Assembly (NCBI GenBank): GCA_907165275.2
Contig: OU015650.1
Location: 13,546,001 to 13,610,000, forward strand
Origin: Zygaena filipendulae
Lineage: Eukaryota > Arthropoda > Insecta > Lepidoptera > Zygaenidae
Length of the DNA: 64,000 nucleotides
Direction of reading: 5' to 3'
Shown here: in pieces, positions 46,943-58,706 of the stretch
Position numbering within the stretch: position 1 is the first letter of the stretch
Layout of the letters: the number at the start of each line of letters is the position of its first letter
Position numbers and translations under genes: made by a program
The notes under the pieces: model-generated
Database searches by the model: none
What the model was told of the DNA's origin: nothing
Seen by the model: the letters and a program-made list of their open reading frames with translations, nothing else

Positions 46943-47261
46943 CTTCGTTTTGTTTTGTTTTATTAATAAAAATATCTTGTACCTATTACTTAGGTACTTG
47001 TCAGATTTCCAAAATAAAATTAGGTTTTTTTTTAGAGTAAAAAAAAACGGCTGCTAAATCGTGGTTGAAATAGCAAACACGCGAACTCAGCAGGGTCTCC
47101 ACCCAATCTGTCTGTTACGCTTTCACGCCTTAACTTAACACAACCAAAAAAGAATAAGCAAAATTGGTCCAGCCGTTCACGCGTAACATGCGTCCGTCCG
47201 ACATCATCCGTAACCAAGGGAAATAGGGATTTATTTTTATATGGGTAGGTAGAGCCTATCA

Positions 47262-47459
47262 AAACTAAAATGACTCGCCCCACTACTTCAATAGCAGTTT
47301 TATATGTGCGGAATCATGTATCAGATAATATCTATTTAATAGTGTGAGTGCAGCGACAGTATTGCGCACTATGTGTCGTCTCAGTGTGTCGTATCCATAT
47401 TTTAACGGTTGTGCGTGTGCGCACCTATGCCCGATGGAGGGGCGCGTCATTTTAGCTTA
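47262..47459. mobile_element. MITE with CTAAAATGACKCGCC ends, copy 2
   Basis: AACTAAAATGACTCGCCCC at the left and GGGGCGCGTCATTTTAGCTT at the right. The interior diverges from copy 1 and has no long hairpin. Confidence 0.65.
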
Positions 47460-47529
47460 GATGATCGCTACCTATATCGATAGATTACCCACTTGTGAGA
47501 ATATATTTTACCTACAACGTGCAACGTAG

Positions 47530-48035
47530 CAAGGGCGGATACAGGATATTTTTCTGGGAGGGGCACAAGGGGCGGACGGGCAAAAAAATTAACAATAACT
47601 GTTAGAAATAACCTTTATTTTTTATATTTATAGTTTATTTCTACAAGTTCAAGTATGTCTATAGAAAGATTTATGAGAGTATCAAAGTAATAGAAAAAAT
47701 AAATGTTTTTTATTTTTAATTATTGTTAAAAGTTTGTTAAAGAAAGTTTTCTTTTATGTTTCCTGCTAAATAAATGTCCAGCACTTCATTAGCGCCCATT
47801 TTTGCCGCAACGTCTTGATGGATATGCATTAAAGCCAATCCATTCAATCGCTCAGTTTCACTCATGTGACAGAAACAGAAAGACCGTTATATTATTCATA
47901 TATTTTAACAAGTTTGATAATTTGTTTTGCTTCTAAGTATGTACTGTGATGGGATCTCCATAGTAAACAAAAATACCATCTGGGGAGGGGGGGGGCACGT
48001 GCCCCCGTGTCCTCCCCCCCCTAAATCCGCCCTTG
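47530..48035 (-). mobile_element. hAT derivative with transposase tail (506 bp)
   Basis: Ends CAAGGGCGGATACAGGA and TAAATCCGCCCTTG are inverted repeats flanked by a perfect 8-bp duplication CAACGTAG (47522-47529, 48036-48043). It differs from the CAGGGGCGG family but is clearly related in its ends. It holds the remnant at 47737-47865. Confidence 0.88.
47737..47865 (-). pseudogene. C-terminal remnant of a hAT transposase
   Basis: An ATG-to-stop frame of 42 codons beginning MSETERLNGLALMHIHQDV and ending near IKENFL. The ERLNGLALMxIHxD pattern is the last helix of the hAT dimerisation region. Upstream coding has been deleted, leaving this tail beside the terminal repeat, as expected for an internally deleted element. 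Confidence 0.7.
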
Positions 48036-48179
48036 CAACGTAGTGTACCAAAACACAATCGGGTAGTTTAGAAATTCGATGAGCCTGATTTACTTCCACA
48101 GCAATAACCTTATTCCCATTGCTAAATTAAAATAATAAGGAGTTAGTTTTTACAGTGTAAGTACACTGTACCTACAGTG

Positions 48180-50395
48180 CAGGGGCGGATCCAGGGGGGG
48201 TGCACTGGGGGCAATTGCCCCCCCTGAAGACCTAAATAGGTACCTACTTTAATTGAACTTTAGAAAAATCTTCGCAGGCTTGTGTCCGTGCTTGTGTCTT
48301 TTCACCAAAGTTTCATCGTAATTTAAATGAATGAATAGGGGAATGAATAGAAATTAACGAATGAACGAACGAATATTCATTTTTTTTAAATTTAAAATAT
48401 TAGTTCGTAAGCGAACTTTTATGGAAGTTCACATTATAGTAAAACAAACTAAATATCTGTCAAATCTTTCGTTGGAACAAATTTTCTAGTTTGAAACTAT
48501 GTGCCGTATGGTTTTTTCTCCTTCATATCTGCGAAAATCCGGTACATTTCTCATTTAAAAGGAGAAGTTTCTGTGTTAGGCTGTATGTATGTTTTTACAA
48601 ATTATTATCCCCATAGTTGTCAGGCTCGTAAGTAAAGTATGCCTTGGGCTAGCTCAATGAAAGGATTGAAGTTATTTTAAACTATTTATTCGGATAAAAG
48701 ATAAATTATTTTGGAATATGTATCACGTAGTGAATAGTGATTACCTTCTCTCTGTATGTACCTATGTAAGTAAGGAGTCTGAGTTCTGTCAAAATGTAAA
48801 CATCAATTTTTGAATACAAAAAAGGAACAGTTTTAAAAAAATAAACATTCACGCCCGAAGCCACGAAACAGCCGGGAAACTCCCGCTCCATGAGTCCACA
48901 CTCATGGATCGGAGAAGTAAGTAAATTTGTAAAAAAAATTAATGAAATCTTGTGTTATTTTACTGTATTAGAGACAGTAACATTATTGCCAATAATAATA
49001 AAATTGTTATTTTCAGTGAGAAATGAACCTACTGTGGCTTACTTTTTTTTCTTCTTACGGCAATTATCCACTTATTTCTTGGGTCTCGTTTCCACCACAG
49101 TCTTGGAAATTGGTAAAATTTACAGTCAGCGACAAAATGTCAATTTTAGCCGTAGCGAGCGCTGTGATCACTTAGGCTACTCCCTCCATCCGCTTTGCAC
49201 CTTGCCAATAGCAGCCTCGTTACATAGTTTCTCTACCCCTTTTCTTTAACTTCATCCAACGACTTGGAAGTTAGAAGTAATCTTTTGTGATTTCACTTCC
49301 CAAAACTATTCGATTTTTAAACCCCGTCATATTGTACCTCTGTGCTCAAAAAATAGTCGACGACTTTAATCACGTGCGGTGCGCGATGAATTCGGATTTG
49401 TAAAAAATTCTGGGAAAATTTCCAAAATTGATGAAATTTTCCTTCTGTCCACTGTAAGTTTTAAAATCATTTCCACTGTCAAAAACCTTGATCTCTTTGT
49501 CAATAGTGCCTATTTTTCCGTAATCTCGTCATATGGACAAAAATTATTCGCTTCTCAGAATTTTCTGCGTTCTCTTCCATTTTCTCCTCATTTTTATTAA
49601 AATCTCCTTAATCCAAGGAGTGGAACCTTCTCTTTCTTGATTACGCCGATGTGTGCTATATGAATCTGACGGAAGAGTAACGCGATAAGACATTGGAGCG
49701 ACTGCAAAATGTGTGTGTGTGCCTTACATATTCGCTTTAGACGCACTACACATATTCTTTGTACCTACCATAGTGCTGCGGGATCCCAGGTCATCGTCTT
49801 ACTTCAAAGAAAGTTTCAGACTTCTTTATGTCGGTCGTGAAGCTACATCGGGTAGTTAGTTAGTTCTTTATTTCTCTAATCACCAAACACGTTTTACTCA
49901 CATCACAGGTGATGGTATTTTTCCTCAGTTTAGTAAAAAATCTGCTAGTAACCATAACACTCCCTGTTATTTACTTATCACTTTAAAGATATAAATCTAC
50001 AAATTGCCTTCTTCAAATTTTACGTTGTAAATTCAGGTCAGATTCGCTTGGACGTAAATTTTCCATTTTTGACTTTTAACTTTTGTAGCTTCCATGTAGA
50101 TTATTTTATGAATGAAAGTACATGTTCAAAATAGTAAAGTATGAAAATACTTTGATTTTACAGAGAATCGTACGCAAAAGCCGTTATACCTAAAGTGAAT
50201 CGTTTTTGAAAACCATTTTTTTTTTTACTATGAAAAAACTCAAACATACATAAGCTCAATTCAGATACCTCTCAATACGAACTAGAATGCACTTAAATTT
50301 TACTATTAAACTTCTCTGTGCATCCTGTTATTTCTAAAAATTTCATGGTGCAACCAAATTGCCCCCTCCTCAACTAAATCCTGGATCCGCCCCTG
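48180..50395 (+). mobile_element. Non-autonomous hAT-type transposon, copy 2 (2216 bp)
   Basis: CAGGGGCGGATCCAGG and CTGGATCCGCCCCTG ends with the 8-bp duplication CTACAGTG (48172-48179, 50396-50403). More diverged from copies 1 and 3, and lacking the LINE-tail insertion, the Harbinger MITE and the CCGACTTCC block. It therefore represents the older structure. Confidence 0.9.
49636..49860 (+). pseudogene. Captured reverse-transcriptase fragment in hAT copy 2
   Basis: Least interrupted version: LDYADVCYMNLTEE, a stop, then RDKTLERLQNVCVC, followed by frameshifted remains of a YIFGLRR-like block. It matches the C-terminal region of the LINE at 18866-21757. Confidence 0.7.
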
Positions 50396-50403
50396 CTACA
50401 GTG

Positions 50404-51159
50404 TACATCACCCACAGGCGTATTCTCTTCAATGACGGCTTCGAGCGGTGGTATAGTGATGATACAAAAGTGATGAATTATTAAAATTGACTTAGAACAG
50501 GTAAAATATCTATTAGAAGTTTTATGATAATTATGATATCCGTGACGCCACACGCGGCACCAGCAGAAAACCAGCGTCGGGTCCCCAACGGTTTCCGACT
50601 GAGCTGGTTGCCATTTTGTTGCGACACTTATTATCTACTTAGCACATGAAATTTAATTGTTGAAAATTGACAATCACGCACTTTGACGTCCACGTTGGCG
50701 TCACAGGAGCCCGCGAGCATGTATTTCCTTACCCCCATTTTAAATGCTCTAATGCTTTATCTACTGCATATCAAAATCGGTCGTAAGTACAATTTGGATT
50801 GAGACGTAACCACGGGCATTTAAAAAATGTACCTAACTACCTACCTAATCCATTTAATTCCACTCGTGTCTATGATCTATCTGCCTTTTCACGCCTTACC
50901 TACTCAATCGATACACGTTATCACTTGTCAGAAAAGGATTTAGGGTACCTTCTTCTTCTTCTTCAATTATGGCAATCTATCGCGATTTATCGCATTTAAC
51001 TCTGCCAATGTAGTACGTAGTTTTAGCGACTAAAGTAATTATGACGAAACGCCAATCACAGTATTAGATTGTTCCCCAAGATAAAATACGATTCCCTCTC
51101 GAAAACCAGCTTCTTTCTAGGAAAACAAAATGGCTGCTGAACGGTGGTGAAAATCCTAC
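50404..51159. other. Non-genic stretch
   Basis: No gene recognised. A short TTCTTCTTCTTCTTC run lies near 50951. Confidence 0.35.
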
Positions 51160-51335
51160 TACCTAATATTATAAACGCGAAAGTTTGTAAGAATGTATGG
51201 ATGGATTTAAATGAAACTTTACAATAGTATGTATAGCTTATACATCAGATTAACACATAGGGTACTTTTTATCCCGGAATTCCCGCGGGAACTCTGAAGT
51301 TAACGCGGGTGAAACCGCGAGGCACAACTAGTATC
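51160..51335 (-). repeat. SINE/LINE-tail repeat
   Basis: Contains CCCGGAATTCCCGCGGGAAC and GGTGAAACCGCGAGGCACAA, reverse of the usual start. Confidence 0.65.
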
Positions 51336-51862
51336 GAATAAATAGCCCGACAGGCGTCCACTCGCTACGACTTCCACCGGTCAAGGGGTATCTACTTTAT
51401 ATTTCAAAGTCCATGCGGGAACTAAAGAATCAACGTGGGTAAGACCGCGGGCAATAGTTATTAGGTACTTCTATACAGGGAGTATAGTATTAAGTATATC
51501 TATTGTCTGTGACAGGGTGGAAATTTGAGACGGGTCAATAAGGGCGGTTATACCTAAGGGTTGAAGCCACGCGAATATGGTCTTAGATCATTCCTTATTT
51601 TTCAGTTATTGCTATCCGCATTTACCTACAGATTTTGAAAAAATTCCTCATCTGTACCATTAGCCAAGTTGACAATCTACCATCAATAACGCTAAGTATA
51701 GAAAACTAAGAAACGTAGTATCATGTTACGTAGTCACGTATAATAATCGTCCAATCAAAAGTCCAATTTAGATCGTCAACTTGGCAAAGTTTGCTTGATC
51801 TGCGCCTGTTAAGGCTGCGGGTAAATAAATGAACAAACGTTTTGGTCTTAACACTAGCTGTC

Positions 51863-51868
51863 TTTATT
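51863..51868 (-). terminator. Polyadenylation signal of arginine kinase
   Basis: AATAAA on the minus strand, about 185 bases after the stop codon, within GGAAAATAAAGAC. It implies a 3' UTR of roughly 200 bases. Confidence 0.6.
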
Positions 51869-52053
51869 TTCCATTTCCTTATAGAAAATACTTTTACGAA
51901 AAACAGTTATAGGTGATGTGCCGCCCTTGAGCCCGCGGCGCGCGCGGGGCGCCGCCTAGTGCCGGCGGCCGACCGCCCTCGATACTTGCGTGGAAACGAT
52001 AAATAATACAAAAAAAACAACAAAACACTGTCGGCGCGAGGTCGGCGAAGCGT

Positions 52054-55000
52054 TTACAGGGACTTCTCGATTTTGATCAGCTCCGCGATGCCGTCGTGCA
52101 TCTCCTTGACCGCCTCGTACTCGGTGAGGCCCATGCGCCGCTTGTTGGAGATGTCGTAGACGCCGCCCTCCGCCTCGGTGTGCTCGCCGCGGGTGCCGCG
52201 CACCTGCAGGTGGTACTTGGACGCCACCTCCTCCAGCCGGGCCTTGTCCGCCGCCAGCTTGGGCACCTTGATGTGCACGGAGGCGCGCACCGTCGTGCCC
52301 AGGTTGGTGGGGCAGAAGGTGAGGAAGCCGAGCCGGTCGTGGTGCGAGAACGGGAGCCGCTTCTCTATGTCGTTGACGGCGGTCACCAGCCGCTTGTACA
52401 CCTGCTTCAGGTCGCCGCCCATCTGCATGGAGATCAGCCGCAGGTGGTCCTCCTCGTTGCACCACACCAGGAACGTCTTGTTCTCGTTGTGGTAGATGCC
52501 GCGGCCGGTGGGCCAGAAGCGGCACGCGTTCGCCGACTGCAGGAAGCGATCGCCCTCCTTGAACAGGAAGTGGTCGTCGATCAGCTGCTGCTGGGTCTCC
52601 TTGGACATGCCGGTGAGCGGGTAGAAGGTGCCCTTGAGCTCGCCTTCGAGGCCGGACAGCGTCGAGGAGACCTTCTCTTCCATCTCCTTGTACTGGGCCT
52701 CGGTCAGGCAGGGGTTGAAGGGGTAGCCCTCGAGGGAGCGGCCGCACCGCACGCGGGTGGACACCACGAACTCGCCGGCCGGGTCCAGGTTGCCGAGGCT
52801 CTCCACATCGCCCCAGTTCTTGGGCGGGTGTTTGTCGGTTTTCTTGAAGCCTTTGTGGTAGTCCTCGATGATCGGGTCGAACAGGTCGGCGAATACTGAG
52901 TAAGCCTCGGCGTCAGGAGCGTAGATGCCGACACCAGAGTCCAAATTTTCAATACCTGAAACAAAATTATGATAGTAGGTATGTAAATAGTTGCGCAAAT
53001 TTACGACGGCTATCAAAGAAAAACTAACAAGTTTACATAATATTATGAAGTTTTGCAACTCGGTAAGTTCGATAACTTTACAAGAATCAAGATGGATTTA
53101 AGAATATATGCATAACGGCGGCGTCTTGCGTATTTACCGATTTCCTACACTGTATTACTTCTTTGGATACGACAGGAAAGAAAGTTACGTTACGTTGTGG
53201 CGTTATCACTATAATATGTACATATTATAACTCCTCCGCCGTGTCTGTTTATCTGTTCACGGTAAACTCGGAAACTACCGCACGGATTTTCATGCGGTTT
53301 TCACCAATAGATACAGTGATTCATGAGCAAGGTTTGGGTATATAATTTGTTATATCAAGGGTTTGTATAGTTGTTTGTTTGTATAATTGTTGGAAGTGCC
53401 CTAAAAAAGTCAAGCCACCTAAGTTGTCAGGGATAAAGAAAAGGACATAGGGTACTTTCATCCCTGATTCCCGCGAGAACTCCGAAATTAACGCAGGTAT
53501 GAAACTGCGGGGAAGAGTCAGTTTTGTCTAATAGTAGTAGTAAGAAGTGTCAATTCCTGCGTTTATACACGTTCATATGTTCATAAGAAACGGGTGCGAG
53601 ACCAGTTTCTTTATTAAAATTGATTATTATCGTTAAATTTTTCAGGGTCATCTCTTTAATAATTATGGGTTAAAAGTTTGACTCTAAATGACTCTATTAT
53701 ATCACCCACGCGACGAATTACGAACTATAAGACGTGCTCTATGCGATTTGATCTTTCGTTGCTTGTTTGTTCGTAATTGAATAAAAATTCCGAGAGCGAT
53801 GCCTGGGAAACCCTTCACATAATCAGTGCCGCGCCTACCGCGGTGAGCGGTCCGCGCCAGTGTGCGGAACTAATAAGCACCGCTTTGGTCTTGACGTTTG
53901 AGTGGACCGCTTGAATATAATTTAGAAAAATGTACCAAAAAACTAATGGGACCAAAAGTGTTGAAAGTGGGATGGCACCGAGTGTGTTGAAAATGAATTT
54001 AAATCAAATGTGCGCGGCTTTAATCACGGTGCGCGGCTTTCCCTAGTACCTGGCGCCTGTGTGCGATGCACACATACAGGGGCAGCTAGGGCCCTGTACG
54101 CACTTGAAACTATAGTACTAAAAAGCCGTATTTTCGCAATGCGCTAACGTCGCGTGTACCGCCACAAAATCGACCGGGAGCTGTGTACCTCTAGATAGCT
54201 AGTGGGACAACTTTGTAGGTCATTGGGCATGGATGGATCAAACCGTGTTAAAGCGTCTTTCTTTATCTATATATATAAAAATGAGTTGTTGTTCGTTTGT
54301 CTCGCTAAAACTCGAGAACGGCTGGACTGGTTTCTCGAACTATTTCTCGAAACTCGGACTGGATCTCGAAATATTTGTGAAAGTTCAGGGAAGGTTTAAA
54401 AAGTAAATTAGGCTACTTTGGAGTTCCTGCGGTAATTCCGAAACTCACGCGGGTGAAACCGTGGGTGCCACCGCGAGGCACAGCTAGTGCTCAAAAAACT
54501 TGCTATAGAAAGTAGAAATATCATACTGTTTTTCCAATAAGTTGTTGTTGAAATGAAATTTAATTAACGTATTTTAAAAACCTATTTATTTCATGATATT
54601 TATTTATTTTCAATTCTGAAATAGGTTTCTATGAAAGAAAACTTAAAGAAGAAGAAATCCCCCTACAGGATAAATCCGCTTTTATACCTACAGAAAATAA
54701 TTCCTGCTGTGTAAAATTATTTTCAGGTAGGCAGGTAAGTGTATGAAAGTTGCAACTGAAAACATGGGTTGAAGCCATCTGGAATTTACACCTGAATTCC
54801 TAGTTTGAATATATTTTATGACCGACTGGATTAAGAATATAAAATACTTAAATCTAATTAGTTTGTTCTATACATTTGTAGTAGGTAGGTACCTTCCTAA
54901 TTGCTTAATTGGTACTTAAAACTTTTACTGTTAAAATTACTATTTTTTTTTTTACTTTTGTAGTTTTTGGAAAGTTTTGTAATATTTTCATATAATATAT

Positions 55001-55917
55001 CTACTTATTTACTTAATATATACTAGAGCTTCAGGATATTAACCTACTATTTAATAATTATATAGAAAAAAAAAACTAGAAGATATCCAATGTGGATTAT
55101 GTAGTGCATAATGTTATCAAGTATAGGTATAATCAACTAGTAGGTACATATAAAATGTTTGATAGAGTCACTGAAATAAAATAAGAAAAAAAAAAGGAAA
55201 TTGAAATTGTTCAATAGCAAGTAATAAGAATAAAGATTTTGATAGGTAAATAATAATAAATTAGGTAGGTACTGAAAATCAATGAATGTTTAAAAAACTA
55301 TTATATTATTATCTAAATGTTATCTAAGGTGAAAAATTCAGTTACTTTCATGTTTAAAAGAAAGCATAGTAGAAACATAATAATTCAGTTATCTATCATA
55401 ATCTTATGAATACTTTCAACCTAATATTTTCATTAGGTTTTCCAGGCATTTATATAAAGATTTCAGTTGGTAAAAAAAGTTCAGATATTAATTACTCACC
55501 AACACTAGTAGGTCCTATAGAAATTATGATATAAATTTTATTAGATAGTCTAGTACCTAGTAAAATAGCAATCTACAAAGTAATTAGGTAGGTGCCTAAT
55601 TACTTCACTGAATCATCAAAAGTTATTTCATGAATCATGATAAAGATAATTACCTAAGTATTAAATCTCTCAGCTCAGACAAAATAGCATTAGTTTCCCC
55701 TAATGAGCTAATAAATGCAAATGGGAACATTTATGACGGGTAGGTACCTACCTGACTGGATGCAATCTAAGAGTGTAGAGCCAAAAGAGGTCTTCTTGTT
55801 CTTTAGACTGTCAAATATCTCCCTAGTCAGGTACTTCTTCAGCAGCGACTTGGAATCAGAAGCCTGCAGCTTGCTGAATCCAGCCTCCAATTTCTCAAGT
55901 GTCCCGGCGTCGACCAT
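52054..55917 (-). CDS. Argk: Arginine kinase
   Basis: Two coding exons, 55917-55752 and 52955-52054, join in phase 1 (TCA G|GT ATT) and give 355 residues, the usual insect length. The enzyme reversibly transfers phosphate between ATP and arginine, acting as a cytosolic energy buffer in muscle and nerve. The N-terminal helical domain begins [14 protein letters not shown]. The loop SGVGIY (62-67) lines the guanidino site. The catalytic domain has NEEDH (Glu224) and the family signature CPTNLGT with reactive Cys270. RGEHTE holds Glu313 on the mobile loop. These correspond to Glu225, Cys271 and Glu314 of the horseshoe-crab enzyme. All key residues are present. The second exon is far more GC-rich than its surroundings, with many C/G third positions, typical of a highly expressed insect gene. 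The 13 bases before the ATG in exon 2 are 5' UTR after the acceptor TTTTTCAG, so at least one upstream non-coding exon exists. The 2.8-kb intron contains SINE fragments. Confidence 0.97.
52956..55751. other. Intron of arginine kinase
   Basis: 2796 bases from GTAGGT to TTTTGTTTCAG on the minus strand. Contains reverse SINE/LINE-tail fragments at about 53405-53515 and 54405-54490 and the CTCGAGAACGGCTGG repeat at 54265-54400. The remainder is AT-rich. Confidence 0.8.
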
Positions 55918-55930
55918 TGCTGCGGCTTTT

Positions 55931-58101
55931 CTGAAAAACAAAATTCACGTTTCAACACAATATTCATTTCTTTTTTCAAATGATACTGCGACAATGTGAT
56001 TCTAACGCTTTCAAAGCAGCACAAGTCGCTCGGCTACACATTTTGTTAATTATCTTCTATAATTATTCACGAGCCTAACTGAAATTTTGAAATATTTTTC
56101 GTTTCCTAAGTGCAAACTGCAAAGCGTTATTGAAAAATAAAATTCAAAAACCAAAATAATTGAGAAATTTGAAAAGTTGAAAACGCCGCCAAATGTCAAC
56201 GTCACTATAAAATAAAATGATGCGTTTTTTTAAATTTTGAAATATGAGTAGGCAAAAGATGCTCGTTTGCGTGACTTCTCTATCAAGATGGTGTAGAGAC
56301 AAATCTATTTTCGGAAAAGGATTATTTTGCTGGTTACAATCGTAATAAATCGATAATTTAAGGATTTTATTACGTAATCAACAAAATACGTATCGTATCA
56401 GACTAAGCTGAATGATTATGCTTTTTAATTAAGCGTAGTTTTCTAGAAAAGCCTGAGTTACTCTTAGAAATAATACAAACCGCCGAATGAGATAATACGC
56501 GAGAACCGCACCACCGCAAACCACTACAGGAATCGTAACTTTCAGTTTGTAATTCATGTTTATTAATTTTCGATCGATGCCACTTTTACGCAGAGGATTT
56601 AGGAAACTGCGGCTAAGGATTCTACTCGTGTCTAAAGCGCGTCTTGACTGGAATGTGGAATTTCCTCCGAACACACCCAGGGAGGGATACACTTTATTAT
56701 TTGCTGAAATTACGTAATTCAGACAGAGGTCGCCTTGACCGACACGCGCAAGTGTACAGGCTGTTTCATCTACTGCGCAGCCGGTGTCGCGACGGTGCCG
56801 GTCACAGTGCATCCGCCTGACGCCATGGAGTCAGATCGCGGGGGACTAACGACTGTGTCACCACACTCCTGTTACAATTTGCAGCCATTTACATTCGAGA
56901 AGGTGCTACGATAATTGTTAAACATCATCCGATTACGATATCGACTTATCGCACCTTTCATACCACGGATGATAAATACGTATTATAGATTATACTTTTT
57001 ATGGTTTATACAATAGCAAGTACGCAAGCCGAAAGTAGGTATATGCTGCAGGGTATACGAATTATATAAGTAAAGGTTTACTGTATAGTAGATATTTATG
57101 TCAAGCAAAGGATTAAGATAAAAAAAAAAACATTATTGATGACTGGTTAAAAAATTCCATAATTTCTTATTTCAAATTATTTAAATTCACCGTGACAAAA
57201 TTAAAAAGCGAACATCTTTATTTCAAACTTTAAGAAAAAATTTATTTAGGAACGAGTGTTAATGTGTGTGCACTTTAGATTTTATGAAAATTACACTCAT
57301 TTATTGGGAAATGGGGGTGTTTCATAAACTACGTTAAAGTAGAACGTGCTCGGCTAGAACATAAAAGTAAATATTGGTGCAGCATTTTTTAATGTTGTGT
57401 CTAAAACGATGAAATAAGATATTGAAGAGCACACCGGTGGTGGAAAGAGTCCGTTTTTAATTTGGCAACAACAGTAATAGCTGGCACATCGTCTCACATT
57501 TGGCACCGTGCACCGGGCATGAACGCCGGACAATATACGCACCCCTCGTCTTCGGTCGACGGTTTGTTTTCCTTATTCTCTTTCGTTGCACAGCCACCCA
57601 TTTTCACAATCGTTTTATAACTAATCTAGCCGCTAATACATGCACTAAACCACAAAAAAACTACTGCAAATAAATATAAATGAACGGTGGGTTTACTAAA
57701 TGCAATGATGGAATGATATTTTGTTCAAATGAATGTATCAGTGCCGGGAGTGGCAAGCGCGAAGGGTGTCTGGATCGATGCGCGGCTATACCCGGTACGC
57801 AGCACGCACGCGGCACGTTTCCCGCCCTGAGGGAAACGCTTCAAAACTTTTCCGCGGGAAAATTCCCTAGTCCACGCTATACGTTACGCCGGCCGGTTAC
57901 CTTCGCGGGCGGTATTCAAATGCAACTCCGTATTCTCGCGTCTAGATATTGTTTTATCGGCATACAAAAGCACTGTACGTTATCTTTGCACATCTTGAAT
58001 AGGTTTAGGTTGTCACATATAACTTGTAGTGCTGTGAGTGCGCGACGGTGGCTGTGTGTGACGGTAGTGGTGGACGTGTGTCCAGCTGGGGGCCACCTTA
58101 C
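55931..58101. other. Probable 5' intron of arginine kinase
   Basis: Lies between the acceptor of exon 2 and the candidate leader-exon donor. Contains the uncertain 127-codon frame at 56429-56812 and otherwise no recognised gene. GC content rises toward 57.7-58.1 kb. Confidence 0.4.
56429..56812 (-). CDS. Possible small membrane-protein ORF in the arginine kinase 5' region
   Basis: A 127-codon ATG-initiated frame. Its last 42 codons (from MNYKLKVTIPVV) form one strong hydrophobic segment, VTIPVVVCGGAVLAYYLI, followed by a short basic tail. The first 85 residues are Arg/Ser/Asn-rich, which could suit a mitochondrial pre-sequence. A short upstream frame (ATG at about 56826) overlaps the start. 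The DNA is moderately GC-rich and includes TTACGTAA near 56709-56716. No family is recognised. It could be a leader exon or chance; it lies between the coding exons of arginine kinase and its probable promoter. Confidence 0.25.
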   Translation of the reverse strand: MHCDRHRRDTGCAVDETACTLARVGQGDLCLNYVISANNKVYPSLGVFGGNSTFQSRRALDTSRILSRSFLNPLRKSGIDRKLINMNYKLKVTIPVVVCGGAVLAYYLIRRFVLFLRVTQAFLENYA

Positions 58102-58262
58102 CTTGCGCTTTGTACAACCGTCGGAGTCGGCTGCGAGTTGCAGAATGCTCTGCGAGGGAGCCGCGCACAAAACGTTAAGCCCGCAACGCCCCGCGCCCGC
58201 ACCGCAGCCCTTCCTCTGTCAACCTTGGCCTTGCCGTGCTGTATATCCACTATCCAGGGTAG
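58102..58262 (-). promoter_or_regulatory. Candidate leader exon/promoter of arginine kinase
   Basis: Arginine kinase exon 2 begins with 5' UTR after a splice acceptor, so a leader exon must lie upstream. The best donor seen on this strand is CGCAAG|GTAAGG at 58102/58101, at the end of a GC- and CpG-rich block. A TATA-like GGATATACAGC lies upstream near 58240-58250. The upstream limit given is only the end of the GC-rich block. This is an inference from splice signals and composition; transcript data would be needed to fix the start site. Confidence 0.35.
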
Positions 58263-58706
58263 AAGTATGTTATAACGGCTAACGCTGGCATGCAAAATGC
58301 TATCCCGGTCTAATATTTGCTCCGCAATTTACTTTTTGAGCCTCTCGTTTTATTGACGGCTATCGGTTCACTTAATCGGCGGCCCCGCCGGTTTATTGTC
58401 ATGTAATTTAATACCATATCAGTTTAAAGTTAAAGCGATAAAAGTGAGATTTGAACACGTTCTTGAAGAAAACGTTTCATGATAGCCGATACCAAGTACA
58501 TTTATCGGAAACTATCGAACATATTTTATAACTCACTGTGCGCTGCGCCGCATGCGCTGCAGTTATTTTTCAGAGACTTTCGCGGCCGCATGCTTATAAA
58601 ATCACCAATGTTTTATTGTAATCGGATGAATATTTCAGGAACATATATAGGAGGCAAAGATAAATACTAAAAACTAATAGCTATCTCTCTAGCTATGCCA
58701 CCCGGT

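Noticed and set aside
52096..52899. 267-codon plus-strand open frame (also 52178-52495 plus, and 51956-52747 and 52704-52964 minus)
   Set aside because: Shadows of the GC-rich arginine kinase exon; long antisense frames are expected where third positions are mostly C/G.
57680..58282. 200-codon plus-strand open frame
   Set aside because: Lies over the CpG-rich candidate promoter, has no domain, and overlaps other frames on both strands; long frames arise by composition there.
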